Shown here: positions 8,032 through 15,507 of the stretch, piece by piece
Numbering within the stretch: position 1 is the first letter of the stretch
Layout of the letters: every line of letters begins with the position of its first letter
Source: Candidatus Bathyarchaeota archaeon
GTDB taxonomy: Archaea > Thermoproteota > Bathyarchaeia > Bathyarchaeales > DTEX01
Direction of reading: 5' to 3'
Assembly (NCBI GenBank): GCA_026414245.1
Contig: JAOAJJ010000002.1
Coordinates: 1-24,325 of the forward strand
DNA: 24,325 bases
The notes under the pieces: model-generated
Databases searched by the model: none
What the model saw: only the letters and a program-made list of their open reading frames with translations
What the model was told of the DNA's origin: nothing
Translations under genes and position numbers: made by a program

Positions 8032-9021
8032 TTGAACTACGCTATAGCTACTCTCGGAAGCCACTCTGCCCTTCAAATATTGAGGGGCGCGAAAGATGAG
8101 GGCTTCAGAACTATTGCCGTTTGTAGAGGCGACCATGCTTTTATTTATAAGCATTTTGGGGTTGCGGACGAGGTTATTGAGATAGAATCTTACAGCGATT
8201 TCCCCGCCGTGGAGGATGCTCTCTTGGAGCGGAACGCCATTTTAATTCCACATGCATCACTAATAGCCTACGTGGATCTAAAAGCTATCGAAAGAATGAA
8301 GGTTCCCTATTATGGGAATAGAAAAATTCTCTTCTGGGAGAGCGATAGGGAGAAACAGCGAATATGGCTTGAGAAGGCTGGATTAAATCTGCCGAAAGTC
8401 TTTAAGGATCCATCTGAAATCGATGGGTTAGCGATAGTAAAATTTCCGGGCGCTAGGGGCGGTCAGGGATACTTTTTAGTTAGAAATGAGCGGGAATTTA
8501 AACGCAAAATAGGAGACATAAAGGAATATGTTATTCAGGAGTACGTTGTCGGCATCCCGGTTTACATACATTACTTTTACTCGGTTATACGTAACGAGCT
8601 CGAGCTTATGGGGTTCGATAGGCGTTATGAGTCAAACGTTGACGGTATTGGGAGAATACCCTCTAGATTTCAACGAGACATTAAAGTAACATATACTATT
8701 GTTGGAAACTTTCCACTAATGCTTCGTGAATCTCTCCTACCAGAAGCGTTTAGGATGGGAGAACGCGTTATTAAAGCGTCGAGGGAAATATGCAGCCCAG
8801 GGATATATGGACCATTCTGCCTGGAAACCATTGTGACCCCAGACCTAAAGTTTTATGTTTTCGAAATATCCGCAAGGATTGTTGCTGGAACGAATGTTTT
8901 TATGGAAACCTCACCTTACGCGCTGATTAAACATGGTAAACCAATGAGCACTGGGCGGAGAATTGCTTTAGAGATAAGGGAGGCTATAGAGCAAGGTAGG
9001 TTAAAGGAAATATTAGGGTGA
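8032..9021 (+). CDS. purP: 5-formaminoimidazole-4-carboxamide ribonucleotide synthetase (PurP1)
   Basis: PurP is an ATP-grasp enzyme that makes FAICAR from AICAR, formate and ATP, replacing the folate-dependent PurH transformylase in many archaea. The 329-aa protein has the family's two parts. The N-terminal half carries GSHS (9-12). The ATP-grasp half carries the glycine-rich loop GARGGQGYF (140-148), LMGFDRRYESNVDG (about 192-205), acidic residues Glu265 (CLETIV) and Glu278, and FEISARIVAGTN (277-288). These are the residues expected of an active enzyme. The start is TTG, set by GGAGGCG 7 nt upstream. A second, divergent PurP-like gene follows after about 15-27 nt and an M20 peptidase after that, so the three are probably co-transcribed. 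Confidence 0.9.
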   Translation: MNYAIATLGSHSALQILRGAKDEGFRTIAVCRGDHAFIYKHFGVADEVIEIESYSDFPAVEDALLERNAILIPHASLIAYVDLKAIERMKVPYYGNRKILFWESDREKQRIWLEKAGLNLPKVFKDPSEIDGLAIVKFPGARGGQGYFLVRNEREFKRKIGDIKEYVIQEYVVGIPVYIHYFYSVIRNELELMGFDRRYESNVDGIGRIPSRFQRDIKVTYTIVGNFPLMLRESLLPEAFRMGERVIKASREICSPGIYGPFCLETIVTPDLKFYVFEISARIVAGTNVFMETSPYALIKHGKPMSTGRRIALEIREAIEQGRLKEILG

Positions 9022-9038
9022 CGACGCTTTCTCTTATT

Positions 9039-9044
9039 GGTGAT
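9039..9044 (+). promoter_or_regulatory. Ribosome binding site deciding the purP2 start
   Basis: GGTGAT, a perfect match to the 3' part of the archaeal site, ends 4 nt before TTG at 9049. In-frame TTG 9037, GTG 9040 and ATG 9043 also exist but overlap or precede this motif and have no site of their own. Similar GGTGA sites precede the genes at 10236, 16678 and 21701 with gaps of 6-7 nt. Confidence 0.5.
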
Positions 9045-9048
9045 GAAC

Positions 9049-10221
9049 TTGAGTGAAAATTGTGGCGAAGCTCGAAAAATCATTTCAGAATATGATCCCG
9101 ACAAGATAACGATCGGTGTTTTAGGGTCTCATTCAGCTGAAGAGGTGGGAGTATCCGCTAAAGTTTTCGGTTTCCAGACCTTAGTTGTCTGCCAGAAAGG
9201 CAGGGAGACATTATATGCCGGCTATAATAGACACTTATTCGACCATGTGATCCTCTTAGATAGGTTCTCAGACATTATAAGGGACGACGTCCAGGATAGG
9301 ATGTTGAAGTTAAACACGATATTTATTCCCAACAGATCATTCTCAGTCTATGTTGGATACGATAATATAGAGGGCAGATTTAAGACCCCAATATACGGTA
9401 ATCGTTTTCTCTTGAGAACTGAGGAAAGGACAGAGCCTAGAAATCAATATTGGCTTCTAGAGAAGGCTGGCATAAAGATACCTAAGAAGTTTGATAAGCC
9501 TGAAGATATCGATAGGCTCGTTATAGTTAAAGTTCAGCAGAAAAAGAAACCCTTGGAGAGGGCATTCTTCTATGCTTCATCCCCCGAAGAATACTATAGG
9601 AAAGCTGAGGAGCTAATAAAGCAGGAAGTGATAGATGAGGTAGATTTAAAGAGAGCCCGCATAGAGGAGTATATTCTTGGGCAGAAATTCAATGCAAACT
9701 TCCAGAAATGGGCTCTAAAAGACTGTTTTGGGGACTTTGACTTTCTAGGCTTTGATGACAGGAAGCAGACAAATCTGCATGGGATTCTAAGTCTCCCAGC
9801 TAGGGATCAGCTTGCAATAAATGTTCCAGTTAAGAATGAGGAAATAGGTCACTATGGGTTAACCATGAGAGAATCCCAGAAGCCATTGGTATATGAAGCC
9901 GCTGAGAAATTCATAGGGATCTGCGAGAAAGAGTATCCGCCGGGTATAATCGGTCTCTTCGCTCTACAGGGAGCTATAGCCTACGACTCAGACGATCCAG
10001 AACAGAAGAGACTAGCCTTCTATGTTTTTGACGTCAGCCCCAGAGTTCCCGGAAGCCCTTGTGTTGGTCCCACCTCACCTGAGATGCGTAGATTAACGCT
10101 AAAATATCGGGGTCTCCTCAAAAAACATGGTGTTGATAGAATAGAGGCGCCGATGGATCTACCGATGCTTGAGATACGATACGCTGCGGAAAATGGCAGG
10201 CTAAGCGAAATCATAACTTAG
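9049..10221 (+). CDS. Divergent PurP paralogue, probably not a standard FAICAR synthetase
   Basis: This 390-aa protein aligns with PurP1 end to end: GSHS at 26-29, IYGNRFLL and YWLLEKAGIKIPKKF in the middle, FLGFDDRKQTNLHG, and FDVSPR near the end. Key positions differ. The ATP-binding loop GARGGQGYF of PurP1 is replaced by VQQKKKPLERAFF. The acidic CLETIV becomes ALQGAI (Glu to Gln). FEISARIVAGTN becomes FDVSPRVPGSPC. It is about 60 residues longer, with insertions around 170-195 and 300-312. Multiple PurP homologues per genome are known in archaea, and their second copies are poorly characterised. The tight pairing with purP1 suggests a partner subunit or an enzyme with altered chemistry, which is inference. 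The start is discussed under the site at 9039-9044. Confidence 0.85.
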   Translation: MSENCGEARKIISEYDPDKITIGVLGSHSAEEVGVSAKVFGFQTLVVCQKGRETLYAGYNRHLFDHVILLDRFSDIIRDDVQDRMLKLNTIFIPNRSFSVYVGYDNIEGRFKTPIYGNRFLLRTEERTEPRNQYWLLEKAGIKIPKKFDKPEDIDRLVIVKVQQKKKPLERAFFYASSPEEYYRKAEELIKQEVIDEVDLKRARIEEYILGQKFNANFQKWALKDCFGDFDFLGFDDRKQTNLHGILSLPARDQLAINVPVKNEEIGHYGLTMRESQKPLVYEAAEKFIGICEKEYPPGIIGLFALQGAIAYDSDDPEQKRLAFYVFDVSPRVPGSPCVGPTSPEMRRLTLKYRGLLKKHGVDRIEAPMDLPMLEIRYAAENGRLSEIIT

Positions 10222-10235
10222 CAGGTGAAAATGGA

Positions 10236-11513
10236 GTGTCATCATCGCTTATATGCGATGTCTTAGAAAGAATTGATAGTTTAAGGCTTGAAGTTGTTTC
10301 AGTTACATCGGACTTAATAAAGTTTCAAACCATCTCGCCGCCGAGCAACACTCTCGAGTGCGCAGAATACGTGAAGGCATACTTAGAAGAAGCTGGCGTA
10401 GAAGTTTCCTTTTATGCTAAGGAGAAGGAAAAGGTTAATGTGCACGCTAGGGTTCAGGGTAGAACCAGCAAGAAGATTGTTTGGCTAGGTCACCTCGATG
10501 TTGTTCCAGCCGGCTTGAGGGATAAGTGGGTTTACGATCCCTTTAGCGGCATAGTTGACGGCGAGCGGGTCTATGGTAGGGGCTCGAGTGATATGAAGGG
10601 GTCTTGCGCCGCCGCAATGATTGCAGCCAAGGTTTTAAATGAGTTTTCAGATAATAATAAAGCTACAGTTGACTTTTGGTTTACATGCGATGAAGAGGTG
10701 GGTTCGCCTAATGGAACACGTTGGCTTGTTGAGAGGGGTTTAATAAGCGGAGACTTATGTATTATAGGCGATTCACTCAGTAGGGATCCGAGCAAAGAGC
10801 CTTATATAGATGTTGGATGTAAAGGCTATATACGTTTGCGTTTGAAGGCTACCGGGAAAACAGCTCATGGAAGCATGCCTTTCTATGGAGATAACGCCAT
10901 AGAGAAAATACTTTCAGCTATCGAAAATGTGAAGAAGATAAGCGATTATAACCTTACTCTTTCAGCGGATTTAGAAGACTCGGTGAAGTCAAGCATAGAG
11001 TATCTTTTAGCGGGTGAGGGGTTAAGCGAAGTGCAGAAGAACGCTATAAGAAGAGCGTTTCATTATCCCACTGTCAGTCTAACAATGATAAGTGGTGGAG
11101 TGAAGATCAATGTTATACCGGATTATGCTGAAGCATTTTTCGATATAAGGATATCGCCCAGTATAGACCTAGAAAATATTAAAAAACATCTATATAATTT
11201 AGTTTCCAGCCTCGGTGAAAGAGGTGTTGAAGTCGACGTAATTGATTTTGAAGGCGGATACTACGAGAACTGGGACTCCAGATATACTGTAAGTCTAAGA
11301 AAAGCCGTTGAAATTGCAACCGGCGTGGAGCCGAAGCCGAAAATACTTTTGGGTGCAACTGACGCCCTAATATTAAAGAAGACTCTGAAGATACCGTGCT
11401 TGGGTTTTGGCGCTGGTATAGAGGAGCTGGCTCATGCCCCGAATGAATACGTTGCAGTTAGCGGTCTGCTCTCGGCGGCTAAAGTTTACACAGTCCTACC
11501 GCTTTTACTCTAA
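10236..11513 (+). CDS. M20-family metallopeptidase (ArgE/DapE-like deacylase)
   Basis: This is a dinuclear zinc hydrolase of the M20 group that cleaves N-acyl amino acids or small peptides. All expected residues are visible: His86 and Asp88 (GHLDVVP), bridging Asp119 (GRGSSDMKG), catalytic Glu153 and ligand Glu154 (TCDEEVG), Asp179 (GDS), the dimerisation-domain motif GKTAHGSMP, and His400 (AHAPNEYV). Its 425 residues are normal. The GTG start is supported by AGGTGA 7 nt upstream; the nearby ATG at 10231 is in another frame. It follows purP2 by 14 nt in the same direction. The substrate cannot be assigned: ArgE, DapE, LysK and carboxypeptidase-like members look alike at this level. The last 4 bp overlap the convergent FAD dehydrogenase gene. 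Confidence 0.88.
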   Translation: MSSSLICDVLERIDSLRLEVVSVTSDLIKFQTISPPSNTLECAEYVKAYLEEAGVEVSFYAKEKEKVNVHARVQGRTSKKIVWLGHLDVVPAGLRDKWVYDPFSGIVDGERVYGRGSSDMKGSCAAAMIAAKVLNEFSDNNKATVDFWFTCDEEVGSPNGTRWLVERGLISGDLCIIGDSLSRDPSKEPYIDVGCKGYIRLRLKATGKTAHGSMPFYGDNAIEKILSAIENVKKISDYNLTLSADLEDSVKSSIEYLLAGEGLSEVQKNAIRRAFHYPTVSLTMISGGVKINVIPDYAEAFFDIRISPSIDLENIKKHLYNLVSSLGERGVEVDVIDFEGGYYENWDSRYTVSLRKAVEIATGVEPKPKILLGATDALILKKTLKIPCLGFGAGIEELAHAPNEYVAVSGLLSAAKVYTVLPLLL

Positions 11514-12919
11514 TCTTTATCTCTTCTCCTCAAGTTTTTAGACCGCTCCTCCCTCCGCATTATCTCATTTGCAACAATGATGCCGCTTGCGCTAGCCTGC
11601 ATTAATCCCCTCGTTATCCCAGCGCCGTCACCAATCGTAAATAAGTTTTTTATCTTTGTCTCTAAATTCTCATTCAATTCAAGTCTCGACGAATAAAATT
11701 TCACCTCAACACCATATAGCAGAGTATGCTTTGAATGTATTCCAGGAGCGACCTTATCAAGCGCCACAAGCATCTCTTTTATGTCTGTCAAATACCTATA
11801 TGGTAAAACGAAGCTTAAGTCTCCAGGAGTCGCTATTTTAAGAGTTGGCTTAACGATGCTTCTGCTTATCCTCTCCTCAGTAGACCGCCTACCAATCTCC
11901 AGATCGCCCAAGCGCTGTATAATCACGCCGCCGCTTAATAGGTTTGCTAACCTAGCGATATATTCGCCGTAAGCTATTGGTTCACGAAACGGATAGGTGA
12001 AGGATGTGCTTACGAGAACCGCAAAGTTGGTGTTTTCGGTTTTTCTTTCAGCATAACTCTGCCCATTAACGCTTATCACCCCACCATACGACTCCGTGAT
12101 AACTTCGCCGTATGGGTTAACGCAAAATGTTCTAACCTGATCGTCAAAAGCCCTCGAATAATATATGAATTTAGGCTCATAAAGCACATTCGTCAGCTCC
12201 TCCATCGTTACAGCTAGAACCTCAACCCTGACGCCTACATCGACCGGATTATTGAGGGTTTTTAATCTTAGGGATTGAGCCTCACTTTTAAGCCACTCAG
12301 CTCCGCTTCTTCCAGGCGCAACAATAACATATTTTCCATAAATTTTCTCCCCATTGACTGTTTCGACTCCTCTAGCCTCGCCATTATCTACAAGTAAGCT
12401 CTTAACCTCAGTCCTAGTTCTTACCTCAACACTATTATTCAATTCTCGGCGCATCTTTTGGAGAACTTCAGCGCACTTTTCCGTCCCGAGGTGTCTAATC
12501 TTCTGCCTAACGAGCGTTAAGCCCGCCAAAGCTGCTTTTCGCTCAATCCTTTCAACTTCATCTATGTCTTCGCCATAAACCTTCTGTGTTCCACCATACT
12601 TTACATATATGCTGTCAACATACTCTATTAGCTTTGAAAGCCTATCTTCGCCAACATATTCGCTAAGCCAGCCGCCGACAGACGTGGAGATCGTTAATTT
12701 ACCGTCGCTGAAGGCTCCAGCTCCACCCCAGCCGGAGAGAAGGGAGCAAGGCTCACATTTCACGCAGCCTAAACCTCTAGTAGCTGGGCACCTACGTTTA
12801 TCGATGTCTGGACCCTTCTCAAGCATTAGGATTTTGAGATCAGTATTCTTCGCAAGCTCTAGGGCGGAAAAAATTCCAGCTGGACCTGCACCAACAATTA
12901 TTACATCATACTGCTGCAA
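11510..12919 (-). CDS. FAD-dependent dehydrogenase (COG2509-type)
   Basis: This flavoprotein oxidoreductase has an N-terminal Rossmann motif GAGPAG (10-15) after YDVIIV. A C-terminal FAD-contact block, LFTIGDGAGITRGLMQASASG, is typical of the family. It carries a conserved Cys cluster, Cys44, Cys52, Cys55 and Cys58, followed by GWGGAGAFSDGKL, as in other COG2509 proteins. The Cys residues could bind a metal or iron-sulfur centre or be redox active, which is inference. The reaction is unknown for most of the group. The start is TTG at 12919, giving MQQYDVIIVGAG with GGAAGG 7 nt upstream. An in-frame TTG at 12934 would add five residues but has no ribosome site. The gene converges on the M20 gene with a 4-bp overlap and is divergent from the metal-uptake operon. 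Confidence 0.85.
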   Translation of the reverse strand: MQQYDVIIVGAGPAGIFSALELAKNTDLKILMLEKGPDIDKRRCPATRGLGCVKCEPCSLLSGWGGAGAFSDGKLTISTSVGGWLSEYVGEDRLSKLIEYVDSIYVKYGGTQKVYGEDIDEVERIERKAALAGLTLVRQKIRHLGTEKCAEVLQKMRRELNNSVEVRTRTEVKSLLVDNGEARGVETVNGEKIYGKYVIVAPGRSGAEWLKSEAQSLRLKTLNNPVDVGVRVEVLAVTMEELTNVLYEPKFIYYSRAFDDQVRTFCVNPYGEVITESYGGVISVNGQSYAERKTENTNFAVLVSTSFTYPFREPIAYGEYIARLANLLSGGVIIQRLGDLEIGRRSTEERISRSIVKPTLKIATPGDLSFVLPYRYLTDIKEMLVALDKVAPGIHSKHTLLYGVEVKFYSSRLELNENLETKIKNLFTIGDGAGITRGLMQASASGIIVANEIMRREERSKNLRRRDKD

Positions 12920-12934
12920 GGCCCATCCTTCCAA

Positions 12935-13232
12935 AAGGAAACTACAGTAAGCAGGTTGAATATATGCTTTCTTATCTACGCAAATAATTCCACCTTATCC
13001 ATGTTAAATGACTAAAATTTTGTGATAAGGATAGCCGCTATGCGCTCTTCATCTTCACGTTGATAAGGCAGTAATCTGCCTTGTTATTGCTCGGATAATC
13101 TTTCCTTTTTCAACTCTGTCTAAATCTATCTTTTAATTTTGCGTTTTTTGCGTTTTAACTCGCAGCATGTGTGAAGGGATTTTACCTAGAAATAGAGTGT
13201 TTAGATCTGGGTTTCTCGTTATGTTCGAAAGG
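12935..13232. other. Divergent intergenic region with a perfect hairpin
   Basis: No gene is seen. On the minus strand GCATATATTC (about 12957-12966) may be the box A of the FAD dehydrogenase gene. AAGGCAG (13065-13071) and CTGCCTT (13076-13082) form a perfect 7-bp inverted repeat around TAAT. A short direct repeat TTTTGCGTTT occurs twice near 13137-13156. Confidence 0.4.
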
Positions 13233-13242
13233 TTTAAATTTA
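13233..13242 (+). promoter_or_regulatory. Box A promoter of the metal-uptake operon
   Basis: TTTAAATTTA is centred about 26 nt before the ATG at 13263, so the mRNA should be leaderless. It overlaps the left arm of the palindromic operator. Confidence 0.65.
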
Positions 13243-13269
13243 GGCTTATCCTAAATTAGGCTATGCCTA
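13237..13269 (+). promoter_or_regulatory. Tandem DtxR-type palindromic operator
   Basis: The first element is a perfect 21-bp inverted repeat: AATTTAGG (13237-13244), a 5-nt spacer, and CCTAAATT (13250-13257). This resembles the TTAGG...CCTAA pattern recognised by DtxR/IdeR/SirR-type regulators. A second palindrome, TAGGC-TAT-GCCTA, runs from 13257 to 13269 and covers the start codon at 13263. The repeated TAGGCT blocks are 16 bp apart. Occupancy would cover box A, the start of transcription and the start codon. Autorepression by the encoded DtxR-family protein is the natural reading. Confidence 0.62.
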
Positions 13270-13730
13270 TTTCAGAGACCAAACTTATGTCTAAAAAGTT
13301 AACTGAAAGGGAAGCAGAATATCTAAAAGCAGTCTTCAATCTACTCTCTGAAAAAAGTGTTGTTGGGAGTCTAGATGTAGCGAATATTATGGGGGTTTCA
13401 TGCGCAACTGCAAGTGAGACCCTCAAGAGGCTTTACGAGAAAGGCATGCTTGTGAGAGAACCTTGGAGAGGAGTAAGCCTCTCAGAGCTGGGGCTTAGAG
13501 AAGTTAACAGGATTATGAGGAATCACAGGGTTTTCGAGACATATGTACACAAGTTCCTCTTAGTCAACTTAGGTGATGCTTGCGAATGTGCCCGTAAAAT
13601 TGAATTATATTTATCTGATAAAATTGTCGACTCTATGTGTAGGGTTCTAGGACATCCTGTAAAATGTCCTCATGATAAAGATATCCCGAGGGGGATCTCG
13701 TGCTGCTCAGCAAAGAGATCTCAGCCATAA
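13263..13730 (+). CDS. DtxR/MntR-family metal-dependent transcription regulator
   Basis: The 155-aa protein has an N-terminal winged helix (about 12-75: LTEREAEYLKAVFNLL, then VANIMGVSCATASETLKRL). A dimerisation and metal-binding domain follows, with NHRVFETYVHKFL (about 85-97), ECARKIELYLSDKIVD, and the family motif LGHPVKCPHD. It has no FeoA/SH3 third domain, as in many short archaeal members. Where family members usually read IEH, supplying a metal ligand, this one reads IEL, while Cys and His residues are plentiful nearby and at the end (CC). It should sense Fe(II), Mn(II) or Zn(II) and repress its own operon through the palindromes at 13237-13269. The stop overlaps the following gene, so the four genes are translationally coupled. 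Confidence 0.87.
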   Translation: MPISETKLMSKKLTEREAEYLKAVFNLLSEKSVVGSLDVANIMGVSCATASETLKRLYEKGMLVREPWRGVSLSELGLREVNRIMRNHRVFETYVHKFLLVNLGDACECARKIELYLSDKIVDSMCRVLGHPVKCPHDKDIPRGISCCSAKRSQP

Positions 13731-14731
13731 TGGTTGTTTTAACTCTGTTGCTTTTAACAGGATTTAATGTGTTTATTGTTCTCTCTGATTCGAGTGAAAT
13801 GGTGAAGATAACTGTTTCAATAGAAATTCTCAAGTCGATAATTTATCCAGTAGTCGATGGAGTTGGGGAAGTCCATCCGATTGTTTCAGGAGAAATCGAT
13901 CCACATGGTTTCACTCTCACGCCGGAAGTTATTAACATTGCACGGGGCTCAGACCTGATAGTCATAACTGGACATATGGAGTGGGAGGAGGAGCTTGTCA
14001 GTCAGATCGCTAGGGAGAAAGGCGTCAGCGAAGAGTTAATCTCCATAAATACGATGAATTTAGATGGGGTTGAAATACTAGCCCTCAACGGGGATAAGAA
14101 TGTTCACGGCTTCTGGCTTTTACCAGACAATGCTCTTATGATAGCTAAAGAAGTTAGGGAGAAACTCTCAATGCTGAAACCTGAGCTATCTGGTAAACTC
14201 TCAGAAAATTATGAGAGGTTTGAGAGAGAGATTTCTGGTCTCAAAGCTTTTCTTTATAATCTTTCGAGTAAATATGGTTCATATGGCAGGAGTATCGTGA
14301 TAGGTTTCTATGAGGAGCAATATGTTGCTGAGGCTATGGGTTTAAAAGTGGGCGCCATCCTTATGGGAGAGGGGGGAGCTGTACGCCCAGAATCTTTGAG
14401 AAATATTTATGAGGGACTTAAATCTGGGGAATATGTTTGCCTAATAGTCTCCGATATAGCCCTACTGATGGAAGGCGTTCAAAAAGCCCTTGAGAATATC
14501 CGCGAGGAAACTGGCTGCTCAATAGCATATGTTCTAACGACTTCAGCCAACGGTCTAAAAGATTATGATGCAATAATATATTATAACGCCGGGCAAGTTT
14601 ACAGCGCCCTCCTTTCGAAGCGTAAAGCTGTCTCTAACGGCTTCAACATTTATCTCATTGTCGTTCTAGTCCTCTCGCTGGTCATTGTTTTCGAGACGTT
14701 ATTACTTATTAGGGGTAGGATTAAGTTATGA
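13700..14731 (+). CDS. Metal ABC transporter substrate-binding protein (ZnuA/TroA-like), membrane anchored
   Basis: This 343-aa cluster 9-type metal-binding protein captures a divalent metal outside the cell for the following ABC transporter. An N-terminal hydrophobic segment (about 9-29) is a signal anchor. Metal ligands His69 (DPHGFTLTP) and His136 (VHGFWLLPDNA) are present, with Asp252 (VSDIAL) as the usual carboxylate. The third family His is missing, and the region reads GFYEEQY (Glu205/Glu206). A second membrane helix at about 316-337 followed by RGRIKL anchors the C terminus. No His-rich loop is seen. GTG 13700 has GAGGGGGAT just upstream; ATG 13730, overlapping the regulator's stop as TAATG, is the alternative start. 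It overlaps the next gene as ATGA. Confidence 0.85.
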   Translation: MLLSKEISAIMVVLTLLLLTGFNVFIVLSDSSEMVKITVSIEILKSIIYPVVDGVGEVHPIVSGEIDPHGFTLTPEVINIARGSDLIVITGHMEWEEELVSQIAREKGVSEELISINTMNLDGVEILALNGDKNVHGFWLLPDNALMIAKEVREKLSMLKPELSGKLSENYERFEREISGLKAFLYNLSSKYGSYGRSIVIGFYEEQYVAEAMGLKVGAILMGEGGAVRPESLRNIYEGLKSGEYVCLIVSDIALLMEGVQKALENIREETGCSIAYVLTTSANGLKDYDAIIYYNAGQVYSALLSKRKAVSNGFNIYLIVVLVLSLVIVFETLLLIRGRIKL

Positions 14732-15507
14732 GCGGAAACATTATCTATGTTAAGGATGTTTCCGTTAAATTGAAGGATCAGATAGTGCTTGACTCCATTG
14801 GATTTGAAGTTGAAAGCCCTTCTCTTATAGTTGTTGTTGGACCGAATGGGGCTGGAAAAACAACTTTGCTAAAAACTTTGCTGGGAATAATTAAGCCATT
14901 TAGGGGCGATGTTAGGGTTCTAGGTTTAAATCCATTTAAGGATGGGGTTAAGGTTAGAAGGCTAGTAGGCTATGTCCCTCAAAAAGACAGGGTCTCCCAT
15001 GAGACCCCATTAAAGGTTGGGGATGTCGTCTTAATGGGAATACTGCTGAGAAAGAAACTGCTGAGGTTCATTTCTGAAGAGGATATTGAAGCCGCCATGA
15101 AAGCCTTAGCTTACTTGGATATGGAGGATAAATGGGACTCTCTCTTCAGCGAATTGAGTGGGGGACAGCAGAGAAAGGTTCTTATAGCGAGGGCTCTAGC
15201 ATCTGATCCGATGCTACTACTCTTAGACGAGGTCTTTGCTGGCTTAGATCTTGAAAGCCAAAGAAAGCTGCTCAGTCTCCTTGAGATGCTTAAGAATAAG
15301 AAGAGGACGATCATCGTTGTTGAACATGAGCTTGACCCAATAATAAATATAGCCGATAAAATCCTGGTTTTAAATAGGAGCATATGCCTATATGGGGAGC
15401 CGCATGATGTTTTAAGCGAAGATAAACTTAAACCCATTTATCCATGCTTAAGAACAATTGAGAAGGAAGGAAGGCGAATAGTTATTTTAGGCGATATGCA
15501 TGCTTGA
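14728..15507 (+). CDS. Metal ABC transporter ATP-binding protein (ZnuC/MntB-like)
   Basis: This 259-aa ABC ATPase powers metal import. Walker A is GPNGAGKTT (38-46), the Q-loop is GYVPQK, the signature is LSGGQQRK, Walker B with the D-loop is LLLLDEVFAGLD, and the switch His is in VVEHEL. Length and motif spacing are normal for the zinc/manganese branch. It starts on the ATGA overlapping the binding-protein stop and overlaps the permease by 8 bp, which indicates one transcript and coupled translation. The metal transported is not resolved by this subunit. Confidence 0.92.
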   Translation: MSGNIIYVKDVSVKLKDQIVLDSIGFEVESPSLIVVVGPNGAGKTTLLKTLLGIIKPFRGDVRVLGLNPFKDGVKVRRLVGYVPQKDRVSHETPLKVGDVVLMGILLRKKLLRFISEEDIEAAMKALAYLDMEDKWDSLFSELSGGQQRKVLIARALASDPMLLLLDEVFAGLDLESQRKLLSLLEMLKNKKRTIIVVEHELDPIINIADKILVLNRSICLYGEPHDVLSEDKLKPIYPCLRTIEKEGRRIVILGDMHA

